Source of the DNA: CAZLMG01 sp964560765
GTDB taxonomy: Bacteria; Bdellovibrionota_B; Oligoflexia; Oligoflexales; CAZLMG01
Direction of reading: 5' to 3'
Length of the DNA: 64,000 nt
Assembly: GCA_964560765.1 (NCBI GenBank)
Contig: CAZLMG010000001.1
Location: forward strand, 124,001 to 188,000
Numbering within the stretch: the first letter of the stretch is position 1; the number at the start of each line of letters is the position of its first letter. Positions 16,542-27,000 of the stretch are shown piece by piece. Made by a program: the position numbers and the translations under genes. The notes below the pieces were generated by a model that saw only the letters and a list, made by a program, of their open reading frames with translations, searched no databases and had not been told where the DNA came from.

Positions 16542-18395
16542 ATGCCACGAATTCTTTCTGCTATTTTTTGCGGCTGGCCGTGTGCGTATCTTCTCAGTTG
16601 CGCGGCCTCAGCCTCTCCTCGATACCCTCTAGATGACTTCCTCCATCCTGAATGGCTGGCGTTGGTGCACTATCAACCCACTGGCGATGGCTGGGAAAGC
16701 AGCATCGACGCACCTGAATTTTTTCTGAGCCCGCTCGGAAAGACCGACCCCCAAGCAGAGATGCGCGCGACGATTCAAGCGCTGCAGCTTGGCGAACCAC
16801 GACTCGGTGTTGAAAAGCTCGACCCACTCTGCGCCTTTCCAGCCCGCGCCCGTTGGTTGCAGAATCACCTCGGATTGACGTGGCGCCAAGTCAACTGCGA
16901 GGGATACCACTATTGGCGGCAACAGATACCGATTGAGTCGCTAAGTATTGTCTTTGCCTCCGCCTACCCGGGGAATCCGTCTTCGATCCTCGGACACACG
17001 TTTCTCAAAGTTAACCTTCAACAAGCGGGTACCCAGCACGACGACCTTCTCGATTACACGGTCGCCTATGCGGCGCAAACTGGGGACGAGAATTTTTTTA
17101 TTTATGCCTGGCGCGGCATGGTTGGGGGCTATCGCGGCTATGTGACTGTGGCACCCTATTACGAACAGGTGGCCACGTATGCGTACCGCGAAAGCCGCGA
17201 TCTCTGGGAATACAAATTGCCCCTGAACGCCGAGGAGCTCGAACGCTTTCTGGCCCATACGTGGGAGCTTTCCTCGACGGCTTATGCCGATTACTATTTC
17301 TTTAGCGAAAACTGCTCTTACTTTCTCTTGGAAATGCTGGATGCAGCGCGCCCCTCGTTAGGCCTCGCTCGATCCGCCAGCTGGATGGTCTTGCCATATG
17401 CGACCGTACAAGGAGTTCTGGAAAAACTGCCCTCACCTGTGGCACCACAACACGTGCCAGCGCAAGCGAAAGAATTTTCTCGCCGCTTGCAGGTTCTCTC
17501 GGCGGCAGAGCGGCAGCAGGTCGATGATATATTGAGCAAAGATATTCGCTCGGAAGATATCGATAACCCCTGGGTTATCGACGCCTTGTTGGCCTGGTAC
17601 GGCATGCGCAAAGCCCAATTGCCACTTTCGGCACAATCTGCCCTACGGGCTGAAGAAACACCTGTATTGAAACACCGATCGCGGCTGGGACGGGCCCAGG
17701 GGCGGGAGCTGCCAGCTGTCACAACCAATAATCGCCCCGATCTGGCGCATCCCCCGCATCGGGTCGCGTTCAAGTTGCGACGGCAAGATGACCAGATCGA
17801 ATTGGGCGCAAGGGTAGCTTATGGCCTGCATGACTTGCTCGATGCCAACGCTGGTATGGATCCATATTACCAAGTGAACTGGCTCGACCTAACCGTGATG
17901 CAGAATGCCAAGGCCATAGACTATCAACTACACATTGCGGATATCGTATCCCTTCAGCCGATCACGCCGTATCAGTTCCGCCCCTCCTATCAATTCACTC
18001 TGTCCGTGCAGTCGCTGAATACCATGGCATGCCAAAGCTGCCCTGCCACTGCGATAGGCGGCGGCGTTGGAGCGGGATGGGAGATGGCAGGTCGCTTATT
18101 AGTCTATTCCATTCCGACGTTGACACTTGAGAGCTCACCGCAGCTACTCACTAGCGTGCGCCTGCGTTCAACGGCTCCCGTGGCGCTTCTTTGGCAGCTC
18201 GCCTCGGAATGGCGCCTGCTGGCGACCTATGCCATCGTCCGCGATTGGGACCAGCGTTGGCAGGACGTGGATCGCCAGAGCAGGTTGGAGGTGCGCTGGG
18301 ACTTAACCCGGAAATGGCAAATAGCTGCTGCTTGGCAAAAAAAGTCAAATCACGAAACCACGACTTTCGGCTTGGATCTGCACGTGCGACTTTGA
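16542..18395 (+). CDS. Lnb N-terminal-like (DUF4105) periplasmic protein
   Basis: 617 residues with a signal peptide. Residues ~120-290 carry the DUF4105 domain. YPGNPSSILGHTFLKV holds the conserved His and FFSENCSYFLLEMLDAARP holds the conserved Cys, which together resemble a permuted NlpC/P60-like Cys-His site. The remaining ~300 residues are beta-rich, with repeated aromatic-ended strands, and could be an outer-membrane or beta-sandwich domain. The name comes from similarity to the N-terminus of lacto-N-biosidase Lnb; hydrolase activity of this domain is not established. The start is the ATG at 16542, directly after the DUF3015 stop. Confidence 0.8.
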   Translation: MPRILSAIFCGWPCAYLLSCAASASPRYPLDDFLHPEWLALVHYQPTGDGWESSIDAPEFFLSPLGKTDPQAEMRATIQALQLGEPRLGVEKLDPLCAFPARARWLQNHLGLTWRQVNCEGYHYWRQQIPIESLSIVFASAYPGNPSSILGHTFLKVNLQQAGTQHDDLLDYTVAYAAQTGDENFFIYAWRGMVGGYRGYVTVAPYYEQVATYAYRESRDLWEYKLPLNAEELERFLAHTWELSSTAYADYYFFSENCSYFLLEMLDAARPSLGLARSASWMVLPYATVQGVLEKLPSPVAPQHVPAQAKEFSRRLQVLSAAERQQVDDILSKDIRSEDIDNPWVIDALLAWYGMRKAQLPLSAQSALRAEETPVLKHRSRLGRAQGRELPAVTTNNRPDLAHPPHRVAFKLRRQDDQIELGARVAYGLHDLLDANAGMDPYYQVNWLDLTVMQNAKAIDYQLHIADIVSLQPITPYQFRPSYQFTLSVQSLNTMACQSCPATAIGGGVGAGWEMAGRLLVYSIPTLTLESSPQLLTSVRLRSTAPVALLWQLASEWRLLATYAIVRDWDQRWQDVDRQSRLEVRWDLTRKWQIAAAWQKKSNHETTTFGLDLHVRL

Positions 18396-18400
18396 AGGGA

Positions 18401-19996
18401 TCAAAGCAAACTCTGAATGACGGCTCGCCCTATCTTTGCCCCATCCAGCGCAGCACTGACGATACCACCAGCAAAGCCGGCCCCTTCGCCGCAGGGAAAA
18501 AGCCCTGGATGGCTGATGGACATCAAAGAGTGTGGATCGCGGGTCATCACGACCGGCGCCGACGTCTTTGACTCAAGCCCGACAACAAGAGCGTCGTGAC
18601 TGATGAAGCCGCGCATGCGCTTGTTATAGTCATGGAGTGCATGGCGCAAACTTTCGGCGACAAACTCGGGCAAGACCTTATCCAAACGTGCAGCTGTCAC
18701 CCCAGGGCGATACGTTGACTTTAGCTCACCCTGACTAATGCGACCTGCCAGAAAGTCCTGCAATCGCTGCGCGGGCGCGTGATAAGAGCCGCCGCCGGCT
18801 TGAAAGGCCCGGCGTTCCAAGTCTTCCTGAAAACGCACACCATCAAGGACGTGATCGCGAAAAAAATCCTCGCGGCGAATATTCACCACCACGGCTGCAT
18901 TGGCAAAACCGCTATTGCGCGCGTGGTAACTCATGCCATTGATCGCCAAATGCTCAGGCTGGGCGTTCGTCGGCAACAGGTGACCACCAGGGCACATGCA
19001 GAACGTCCAGATACCCCGATCTCCAACGTGGGCGGCAAGTTTGTACTCCGCAGGCGGCAGCAAGCTGCAACTGCCAAATTGAATCTGATCGATCACCTCT
19101 TGCGGGTGCTCAAACCGGGCACCCAGGGCAAATGGTTTCGGTGCCATGGCCAAGCCGCGCTCAAACAGCATGCGATAGGTTTCCCGAGCGGAATGCCCAA
19201 CCGCCAGGACGCAGTGGTCAGTGTTCACCACCTCGCCGTCATCAAGTTTAATGCGGACCTTCCCATCCTGGTTGCCAGGCAAGAGATCGATCAGCCGACG
19301 ATTGAACACAAAAGTGGTGCCCAGCTCTTGCAAATAATCGCGCATGCGCTTGGCAATGATCAATAGATTGTCGGTGCCAATATGCGGATGCGCGTCGTAC
19401 ATGATGGAGGCCGGAGCCCCAAAGCGCACCCATTCGCGAAAGAGAAAGCGCACCAGCGGGTGGTTGCGGCCACAGGTCAACTTGCCATCGGAAAAAGTTC
19501 CGGCACCACCCTCACCGTAACAGTAGTTACTTTCCTCGCTGAAATGACCATCCCGCCGCAACTTTCCAACAGTGCGCAATCGCGCCTCGACTGGCTCCCC
19601 ACGCTCAATGACGATGGGCTTCAAACCGGCCTCGGCCAACACCTGCGTCGCAAAGATCCCGGCTGGCCCGGTACCGATCACGACAGGACGTAAACGAGTG
19701 CTGAAGCTACGACCCTGCCACTCGCCCAGAGGTGTGACGTCGGGGGGCGTATCGAGTTTTTGTAGATCCTCGCCGTGCGCTTGCAGCGCGCCCGCTTCAT
19801 CCACCAACTCAAGGTCCACTTGATAGCGGTAGACGATGTTCTTCTTTTTGCGCGCGTCCAGTGACTTCTTATGGATGGTCATGGCCAGCACGTTTTCGGT
19901 AGGTAGTCCCAGCGCGCGCGCCGCAGCATCGCGCAATCCATCTTCTGGATTCTGCAGGGTTGCCGGGATCTCAAGTTTACTGTAACGGACCGCCAT
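18401..19996 (-). CDS. FAD-dependent dehydrogenase, COG2509 type
   Basis: 531 residues, cytosolic. A ~100-residue N-terminal domain (KLEIPATLQNPEDGLRDAAA, then KKSLDARKKKNIVYRYQVD) precedes a two-dinucleotide-fold flavoprotein core: PVVIGTGPAGIFATQVLAEA binds FAD, NYCYGEGGAGTFSDGKL is a family mark, and CGEGAGFAGGIVSAALDG is the C-terminal FAD motif. This matches the uncharacterised FAD-dependent dehydrogenase family (COG2509). Its substrate is unknown. It ends 5 nt from the convergent DUF4105 gene. Confidence 0.82.
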   Translation of the reverse strand: MAVRYSKLEIPATLQNPEDGLRDAAARALGLPTENVLAMTIHKKSLDARKKKNIVYRYQVDLELVDEAGALQAHGEDLQKLDTPPDVTPLGEWQGRSFSTRLRPVVIGTGPAGIFATQVLAEAGLKPIVIERGEPVEARLRTVGKLRRDGHFSEESNYCYGEGGAGTFSDGKLTCGRNHPLVRFLFREWVRFGAPASIMYDAHPHIGTDNLLIIAKRMRDYLQELGTTFVFNRRLIDLLPGNQDGKVRIKLDDGEVVNTDHCVLAVGHSARETYRMLFERGLAMAPKPFALGARFEHPQEVIDQIQFGSCSLLPPAEYKLAAHVGDRGIWTFCMCPGGHLLPTNAQPEHLAINGMSYHARNSGFANAAVVVNIRREDFFRDHVLDGVRFQEDLERRAFQAGGGSYHAPAQRLQDFLAGRISQGELKSTYRPGVTAARLDKVLPEFVAESLRHALHDYNKRMRGFISHDALVVGLESKTSAPVVMTRDPHSLMSISHPGLFPCGEGAGFAGGIVSAALDGAKIGRAVIQSLL

Positions 19997-20171
19997 GGAC
20001 CTTGCTTTCCCTCTTCTTTACCAACAGTTGCAGCGCCTTATGTCAGGAAATCTGAGAGCTGGCTAGCGAAATCGTGGGCTGTCACTAGGAATCAACTTGG
20101 GCCCCATACCAGGAGCATGATACATGCCTTAGTGCCCAGGCAACCTGCGAATAAAACCGGAGTTCTATCCC

Positions 20172-20312
20172 ATGGACAGCTGTTGCTCAGAACCGCAAGT
20201 GGATAAATCGGCCCGCCGCTGGCGCCTTGCCATCATCGTTGGCTGTCTCGTTTTTGTTGGCGCCGCTATCGCCGTCTCGGCCTTGGCTCAGGCCTGCATC
20301 ACTCCTGTTTAG
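20172..20312 (+). CDS. 46-residue single-TM peptide with N-terminal Cys pair
   Basis: ATG at 20172, stop TAG at 20310-20312, with GGAG at 20157-20160. The peptide has a short N-terminal part beginning MDSCCSEPQ, three basic residues just before the membrane segment (RRWR), one transmembrane helix (~19-40) and a short tail with another Cys. It lies 19 nt upstream of the CoA-transferase gene in the same direction. The vicinal Cys pair could bind metal or take part in thiol chemistry. Expression is not proven; length, ribosome-binding site and a typical TM layout are the support. Confidence 0.5.
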   Translation: MDSCCSEPQVDKSARRWRLAIIVGCLVFVGAAIAVSALAQACITPV

Positions 20313-20331
20313 GCACAAGTAGGTCGCGACC

Positions 20332-21453
20332 ATGAGCGCCTCTACCTCCAATCATTTGCTTGCCGGAATCCGGGTGTTGGATCTTTCCCGCGTTTTGGCG
20401 GGTCCGTTCTGCGCACAGCACTTGGCGGATCTCGGAGCGCACGTGACCAAGATTGAGCAACCTGGGACCGGCGACGAGACTCGAGGCTGGGGGCCGCCAT
20501 TTCAAAGCGGCATCAGTGCCTACTACACGGCTGCAAACCGCAATAAAGAAGTCATCGCTCTCGATCTGGCCGCAGCGACTGGCCGCAGCACGCTCGAAAG
20601 TATGCTCAGGAATGCGGACATCGTTGTCGAAAATTTTCTACCTGATTCGTTACACAAACTACGTCTGCGCCCACAGGATTTGCACGCCATCAATCCCAGG
20701 TTGATCATTTGCTCCATCTCTGGCTTTGGCCGAAACAGCTCACTCGCCCAGGAACCCGGCTATGATTTCGCCATTCAAGCCATGAGTGGCCTCATGGCTG
20801 TCACCGGCGAAGCGCATGGACCGCCGCAGAAAGTCGGGGTTGCCGTCACCGACGTCCTGACAAGTCTGTATGCTTCGACGGCGATCTTGGCGGCATTGCA
20901 CGGTCGTAGCCAGACCCAGCGAGGCTTTCACATCGACCTAGCGTTGTGGGACTGCGCTGTCGCCTCGCAGGTTAATCTTGCGCAATCCTATCTCATGAGT
21001 CGTAGAGAACCGGAGCGCCAAGGCAACGCCCATCTGCAAATCGTTCCCTACCAAGTCTTTGCCACCAGCGATCAAAGCATCGTGCTGGCAATCGGTAACG
21101 ACGGGCAATGGCGGCGATTTTGTGATGCCGCTTCGCTGGTATGGGGACAGCAACCCGAATATCGGCAAAATGCTGATCGAGTTCGGCGTCGAACGGAGTT
21201 CGTTCCGAAGTTGGCGGCGGCGTTACAGGAGAAAAGTGCAGAGTATTGGCTCACTCTGTGCCGAAAGGCGCGCATTCCTGCAGCGCCCATATGGACCTAC
21301 CAGCAAGTCTTTGATGCAGAACTTTGCCGCGAACGAACCATGATCGTTTCCATCGTTGATCACGCCGGACAGCCGCTCAAACTCCTGGGGTCACCCTTCA
21401 AAATAGAAGGAGCAACAACCAGAAGCTTTAGCGCGCCGCAGCCCCTCACTTAG
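20332..21453 (+). CDS. class III CoA-transferase (CaiB/BaiF family)
   Basis: 373 residues. The typical N-terminal segment reads LAGIRVLDLSRVLAGPFCAQ, followed by LGAHVTKIEQP and RNKEVIALDL. The catalytic Asp that forms the acyl anhydride is in GVAVTDVLTSLYA. GNDGQWRRFC is a further family mark. The enzyme moves CoA between carboxylic acids. The donor and acceptor are not predictable, though succinate/glutarate-type enzymes look similar. It converges on an acyl-CoA dehydrogenase gene with an 8-nt overlap, which fits a shared fatty- or dicarboxylic-acid pathway but is not proof of it. Confidence 0.88.
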   Translation: MSASTSNHLLAGIRVLDLSRVLAGPFCAQHLADLGAHVTKIEQPGTGDETRGWGPPFQSGISAYYTAANRNKEVIALDLAAATGRSTLESMLRNADIVVENFLPDSLHKLRLRPQDLHAINPRLIICSISGFGRNSSLAQEPGYDFAIQAMSGLMAVTGEAHGPPQKVGVAVTDVLTSLYASTAILAALHGRSQTQRGFHIDLALWDCAVASQVNLAQSYLMSRREPERQGNAHLQIVPYQVFATSDQSIVLAIGNDGQWRRFCDAASLVWGQQPEYRQNADRVRRRTEFVPKLAAALQEKSAEYWLTLCRKARIPAAPIWTYQQVFDAELCRERTMIVSIVDHAGQPLKLLGSPFKIEGATTRSFSAPQPLT

Positions 21454-23296
21454 CCTCGGCAGCTAGCCCGAGACGTTCAGCGATGACGGGGTCATCCATT
21501 TCGATTTCTGCCTTTAGCATTTGCAAACGCGGAATCGCTTTGTTGAGCAGTCGCTCGGCAATCCACTGGCGAGACGGATCGGCGGCTGCATCACGTACGA
21601 CACAGTTCGCTAAAGCTGTGTAGCACTTCATCTCGCAGATTCGCTCAGCATGCAGCAAGGCAGGACCGATACTTTCAAACTTTACCAATTCACGACTCAA
21701 TTTCGGCAATATGCGCAACACGTCCTGTGGCTTCACATCCTGCAATGCGCCTTTGACATTCTCTTTCACCAAACGCACCAACAGGGACACGACCGCGCTA
21801 TTGTAGATCTGCTTCACCTTGAACAATTTTTTCTTGAGCGGATCCGTAGTGCCTAGGCCGCGCAATCGATCACCAAAGGCCAGATCGATAAAACGCGATG
21901 GTTTGCGGATCACGTCCTTCATCGTGTCCTTGATGCACATCAACGCCTGTATTTGCGAAGTCCCCTCATACAACGACACAATCAGACTCTCACGCACCCA
22001 CCACTCGGCTCGATATTCCTTGGTGAAGCCATAGCCGCCATGAATCTGCACGCCAGTACGCGCGTGGGCGAAAACCTTTTCGCCAACCCACCACTTAATC
22101 AGCGGTGTCCATTTTCGAACTTCCGCCCGATAAAGAGACAGCTGCTTCTGCACGCTGATCCGTTCATCTTCATTCAGGTTGGGGTCTTCGAGGCGACGTT
22201 CACCAGCGTACATCATCGACTGATAATAACTGGCCTGATAAGAAAGGCTGCGTATCGCCTTGGTTTCCACTTCCATATCCAGCAGCATTTCGGCGATGAG
22301 TTCATGCTTGGCGATCACCTTGCCCCATGCTTGCCGCTGTTCAGCGTAGTCGCGGGCCAAGCGATGTATCGCCTCCATCATGCCCACACCTTGCAAACCG
22401 ACGGCGATACGCGCGTCGTTCATCAGGCGTAGCATATAGAGAAAGCCCTCACCTTCTTTACCAAGTAAAACGGCATCGGATCCGTCAAACTGCAACTCGC
22501 AGGTCGCGGAACCATGTAGTCCGACCTTATCTTCCAGTTTCGTGACCATAAAGTTTGGCTGGTCATTGATTTTGCGTGGTGCCAAAAACAAACTGAGGGC
22601 TTTGAGGCCTTTGGCTTCCTTGCCGTTCTTTGCCAGCACCAAGCTCATCTCGCTGCTGCCATTCGAGATGAACCGCTTCGACCCATAAATGCGCCACTTG
22701 CCGTCTGGCCCCTTCTGGCCATAAGTACGCAATGCTCCCAAGTCGGACCCGGCATCCGGCTCCGTCAGAGCCATACTACCCGACCATTCGCCGGCCGCAA
22801 TTTTCGGAATGTAGGTCTGCTTCGTCTCTTCATCGCCAAACTTGTCGATGATATGGGCGACGGGAGAATACCAGACCACATTCAAGTAGGTGGATGGACA
22901 GGCCCGGGAAATCATTTCCGCGGCTGCGCATTCCACAAAGAAAGGTGCGCCCAAACCACCAAAGCGCGGATGCACCCCCAAGGAGCCGGCGGCATTTTCG
23001 TTCAAAATTCGCATGTTCTCGGATAGAGCCGGTCCCATAGTGACGTCGCCGTTTGGGGCTAGCTTCAGGTCCTCTTTTTCAACTTTCACCGCATTGGGTG
23101 CAATCGTGGTGCCGCAGATCTCGCCAAGAGTCGATAAAACATCTGTCCAAGTTTTCCGATAGTCATCCGGAGAGTTGACGCTGAGAACCTCTCGCTCCTC
23201 TGGCGAAAGCCACTCGTAGAGCTTCTTCCAATCGATTCTCTTTTCAAAATGGAAAGCCAAATCCGGATTATCTTCAAAGAAATTCTCGCGCTTCAT
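21446..23296 (-). CDS. acyl-CoA dehydrogenase with long C-terminal extension
   Basis: 616 residues, about 200 more than short-chain enzymes. The FAD-binding and catalytic core is clear: MALTEPDAGSDLGALRT, GSKRFISNG, GRHG-like motif as QIHGGYGFTKEYRAEWW, and the catalytic Glu in SLYEGTSQIQ. Residues ~1-75 are an extra N-terminal helical cap, and ~470-616 is a helical C-terminal domain as in the larger AcdA/FadE-like enzymes. It oxidises acyl-CoA to 2-enoyl-CoA, passing electrons to ETF. Chain length is not predictable. The ATG at 23296 follows GGGG. Confidence 0.88.
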   Translation of the reverse strand: MKRENFFEDNPDLAFHFEKRIDWKKLYEWLSPEEREVLSVNSPDDYRKTWTDVLSTLGEICGTTIAPNAVKVEKEDLKLAPNGDVTMGPALSENMRILNENAAGSLGVHPRFGGLGAPFFVECAAAEMISRACPSTYLNVVWYSPVAHIIDKFGDEETKQTYIPKIAAGEWSGSMALTEPDAGSDLGALRTYGQKGPDGKWRIYGSKRFISNGSSEMSLVLAKNGKEAKGLKALSLFLAPRKINDQPNFMVTKLEDKVGLHGSATCELQFDGSDAVLLGKEGEGFLYMLRLMNDARIAVGLQGVGMMEAIHRLARDYAEQRQAWGKVIAKHELIAEMLLDMEVETKAIRSLSYQASYYQSMMYAGERRLEDPNLNEDERISVQKQLSLYRAEVRKWTPLIKWWVGEKVFAHARTGVQIHGGYGFTKEYRAEWWVRESLIVSLYEGTSQIQALMCIKDTMKDVIRKPSRFIDLAFGDRLRGLGTTDPLKKKLFKVKQIYNSAVVSLLVRLVKENVKGALQDVKPQDVLRILPKLSRELVKFESIGPALLHAERICEMKCYTALANCVVRDAAADPSRQWIAERLLNKAIPRLQMLKAEIEMDDPVIAERLGLAAEAK

Positions 23297-23380
23297 CAGT
23301 CAGCCCCTTGTATCAATGCGACAGCAACGCCTATTATTAATACTCGGGTCCCACGCCTTTGTAAAATTTAGGGAATCACC

Positions 23381-24004
23381 ATGACAATTTTTCGCGGAAC
23401 ACTCTTAACGGCTTGCATCATCGCCGGGGTGGTCATCACTCACGGCGCGGGCTCTGCCGGCGGCGCCTCCGACCCCAATATCCGAGAGGCGTGTCGTAGC
23501 GCCGTCGCGGGTCTGTATTTACAGATCTTTGACGAGTTGCAACGAGACCGAGGCATGGTGCGCTCGCTAGACGTCAAGATCCCAGAATTACAGAAAGAAC
23601 TGAAAAAATCAGAGTCCCGCTGGCAGGTAGCCAAGCAAAAAGTCGATACATCTGATTATGACCCGAAACTTTCTGCCGAGGAAACCGCGACGCGCAGCCG
23701 ATTCGAAGCCGTACGAAGCGTCTTGCGCGAACAGGAGGGAGTGCGCGAGTCAGCCGCCAAACTGGCCGAAGACCGAACGGTCCAGGAAAAGGAGCTGCGC
23801 ATGCGCATCGAAAAAGTGTTCACCATCACTCAAAAGCCGCAACCCTTGCCCGATATCTACCAGTTTGACGTCGAGTACCGGTCGCCTTGCCCTAAATACC
23901 GCTTCGTTTGCCCATTGCCGCGTGAACACGCCAAGGCACTGCGAGAAATTTTCGCAGGCCGCCAACTCCCGACAGCCTGCGAACGATATGCCAACGTCAT
24001 CTAG
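23381..24004 (+). CDS. secreted coiled-coil protein of unknown function
   Basis: 207 residues. A signal peptide (~1-26) is followed by a long, highly charged helical region (~45-145) with heptad-like spacing (KIPELQKELKKSESRWQ), then a C-terminal piece with cysteines (SPCPKYRFVC, TACERY). No family is recognised. AGGGA precedes the ATG. It lies between convergent neighbours with a 7-nt gap to the glutamate dehydrogenase stop. Confidence 0.6.
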   Translation: MTIFRGTLLTACIIAGVVITHGAGSAGGASDPNIREACRSAVAGLYLQIFDELQRDRGMVRSLDVKIPELQKELKKSESRWQVAKQKVDTSDYDPKLSAEETATRSRFEAVRSVLREQEGVRESAAKLAEDRTVQEKELRMRIEKVFTITQKPQPLPDIYQFDVEYRSPCPKYRFVCPLPREHAKALREIFAGRQLPTACERYANVI

Positions 24005-24011
24005 GCTAACC

Positions 24012-27000
24012 TTAGTCCACCGATTCCAACTTCGCCATGGTCAGATACTTGGCGGCGCTGCGCCCGAGAATTGCGGCAATCTCTTCGCGGCCATCGATAT
24101 TTGAACCCAACACGGAGTCAATCATCAAATTGGCCTGCTCGCTCATCTCCATGTACCGACGCGCGGTCTCATACCGCTTGTCAGGCGGAATGCTATGCAT
24201 CCATCCCAGGCCCTCGCGATACACGATATGGCTAGCGATATATGCCGATAAAATTGCAATCTGATGTGCTTGCGGCAAGCGCTTGAGAATACGAGCCTTA
24301 AACTTCTCCACCAAAATCGGTGGACAGTGGCGATAGATCAAGCCCTGGAATAGCGCGGAATTCAGCACCTCATCTTGCCGCTTGGTCAGCTCTTCCAAGA
24401 GACAATCGGTGATCTCATTGATCTCTCGCGATACATCGATCGACAGATCCACCAAATTCTTGCCTTCGTAGCCACGCCGATAGTAGCGCAACAGCAGTCG
24501 TGCTTCGGCATCAGCTTTCGAGCGCAGAATTTCGATAACCTGCTTGACGTAGACATCCTTGATCTCCTGAAACTCTTTTGAAGAGATCGTCAAACAGGCA
24601 ATGATCTCATAGGACGAACAGATCACGCCCGTCTTATTCGCACTGGAGTCCTTGATGATCATGACGCCCTTATCCTGCAGTCGCCGACGTGCCTCATCGG
24701 TGAAGAAGATATTGGCCCCTTCGACAATGGCGCGAACATTCGGCACGCCATCTGGGCGCAAGAACAACTGCCAGTTTTTTTCGCTCATCGTATACGGACG
24801 GCCGCCTGCCGGAATAAAGATGTCTGCCGCAGTCTTCGCAAACAACTCGTTGCGAATGCGAATATTCGGATTCGAATCAGCGCGGATGACAAACGCCTTC
24901 GGATCACCGCTCAGCTTCTGCGGGTTGAATTCGGCGATCGACTTGGCCCCCGTGACTAAGCGCAACAACTCTGGCCAATCCAAGCCATTCGGATCATGCG
25001 CCGCGCCCATCCCGTCGGAAATCGAGACCAAGCGGGCATTCTCGCCATACTCCCGATTGAGAATGCGAAGTTCGTTGCCAGCCACGTCGCCGTCTGGCCC
25101 CCCTGTCATGGAAATACGGAAGCGATCTTTGCGGGGGTTGATGCCGATAAAGCGCAATATGTTATCGACATAAACATTGACCCCTTCCGAAGTCACACCA
25201 AACTCTTTGTGGTTGATGCCGTCGCCAGGCTTTGACGACATAAAGGCACGGGCATAGGGATAACCGCGTCGGGCCACATGCTGCGTGATCCAATTGATCA
25301 ACTCATTGGTCATATTTTCATCCGGACCAAGATAGATGATCTCTTCCTTCTTGTAGTAATCGATCTGCTCGGCCGCCGTACCCTCATGCGGCTCATCTTC
25401 GTACACGAGCAAGTCCATCAGCGCATTCACCGCGCCCTTGACCGCCTGATCTCGATAGCCACCAGGTCGCAAAACCACGACGGCTTTTGAACCACCTTCG
25501 GGAATGTCCTTATTTTTCATCTGCTGCGCATAGCTCAGGCCATAAACTTCATCGAAGAGCCCAGCCAATGCGTAGGCATAGTCTCCCTCGTTGCGCGGCA
25601 TCACCACCCGCATACCGCCGCGAGAGATATCCTTCCAGCGCACTTGGAAACAACGAAAGTCCTTGCCGATGATGTAAAAGATACCGAACGGCTTGTTCTT
25701 GTAGTACCGGCTGTCAAGGGCATCCGGAGAGATGCGAAAAGCCAAACCCGTTTTCGACGAAATGAAGTAGTTCGTCTTCAGCACGTGACTCAAGAAGTTC
25801 AGACACTGCCGGAAGATGTTCTGATCAACCTCTTCAACAACAGTTTCCTCGATCTCTTTGACAATGCGCGCGGAGATGACGTCGGCACCACCCAGCTGAC
25901 GCTCCTGCTCTTTGAGGGGATCAAAGCGCAAGCGAAATAGATCCACGAGATCTTCTGTAATCTTGTGATAATTGAAAAAAGCGCGCTCGATTCGATATAG
26001 CGAGTAAATGTAGGGATTTTCCTTCCCCAGGAAAATATGACACCACGTCGACATACTGCGAACTAAATTGGCGGCGTTGATCGAAAAATTATAGGGATCG
26101 CGTGCCAAGTTCGAATACTCATCCATATCGACCCAGCCAAGGGTTCGAATCGCTTTATTTAGCTTACGCATCGGCACAGAATCAGTATCAACGTGATCAC
26201 CACTCGCGTGGTCGATAATGAAGTGCATGACGGTGATCGGCTCGTCGTAGCCAGTCTCGAACTTCACCACAAAAGCGCGTGTGATGTTGTAATCATAACG
26301 ATGGAACAGGTGTACGATCGATTCCATTACCTGAGATGGATTGACATTCTTGATACCGAGCGTCAATCGGGCGCTTGGGGAATTATCAAAAGATTCAACA
26401 AACGTCCGCGCCCCCTCGTGGGACGACATGTAGCTCACCATTCGGTATGTAATGTGCAGCCGAGCAGCCGTCGCATAGACCACAAAGTCGTTATCAAGGT
26501 TCGCCAAATAATGATCGATGGATTCCTTCTGATCAGGAAATTCGGCCAGCATCAATTTACGAGCTGCGTTCACCTTCTCGGCGATACGGGCATTGCCTGG
26601 CTCCAGTGGTTTCTGCCGGCTACAGAAGAACGTGGACAAGTACAGCAACTTGTCGCGCGAAAAGTAAATAGCGCCCATCTTCAAATGAGCGATGACCTTT
26701 AGCTTGGCTGTCATGTCCAAGAGGATTTTGCGGTCGCCACCCGGCCCGATAAAAGTAACCTTGGATCGATCGCGGTCCCACAACTCGACCGTTTGCTTGG
26801 TCTCGAACACGTGGCCCGTGATGATGGCGGAAAGATGGCGCACCTTCTCCTGGCGAGGAGTTGTTTGATAGTAGATGCGCGGCATGTTGTTGAAAAACCA
26901 CGGAGTCAGAATCGCAATACTCTGATCCAAACCAACACGCACCGTGTCGGCAATATCTTCGATATATGTTTCGAGATCCGACCCAGTCTTCACTACCTCG

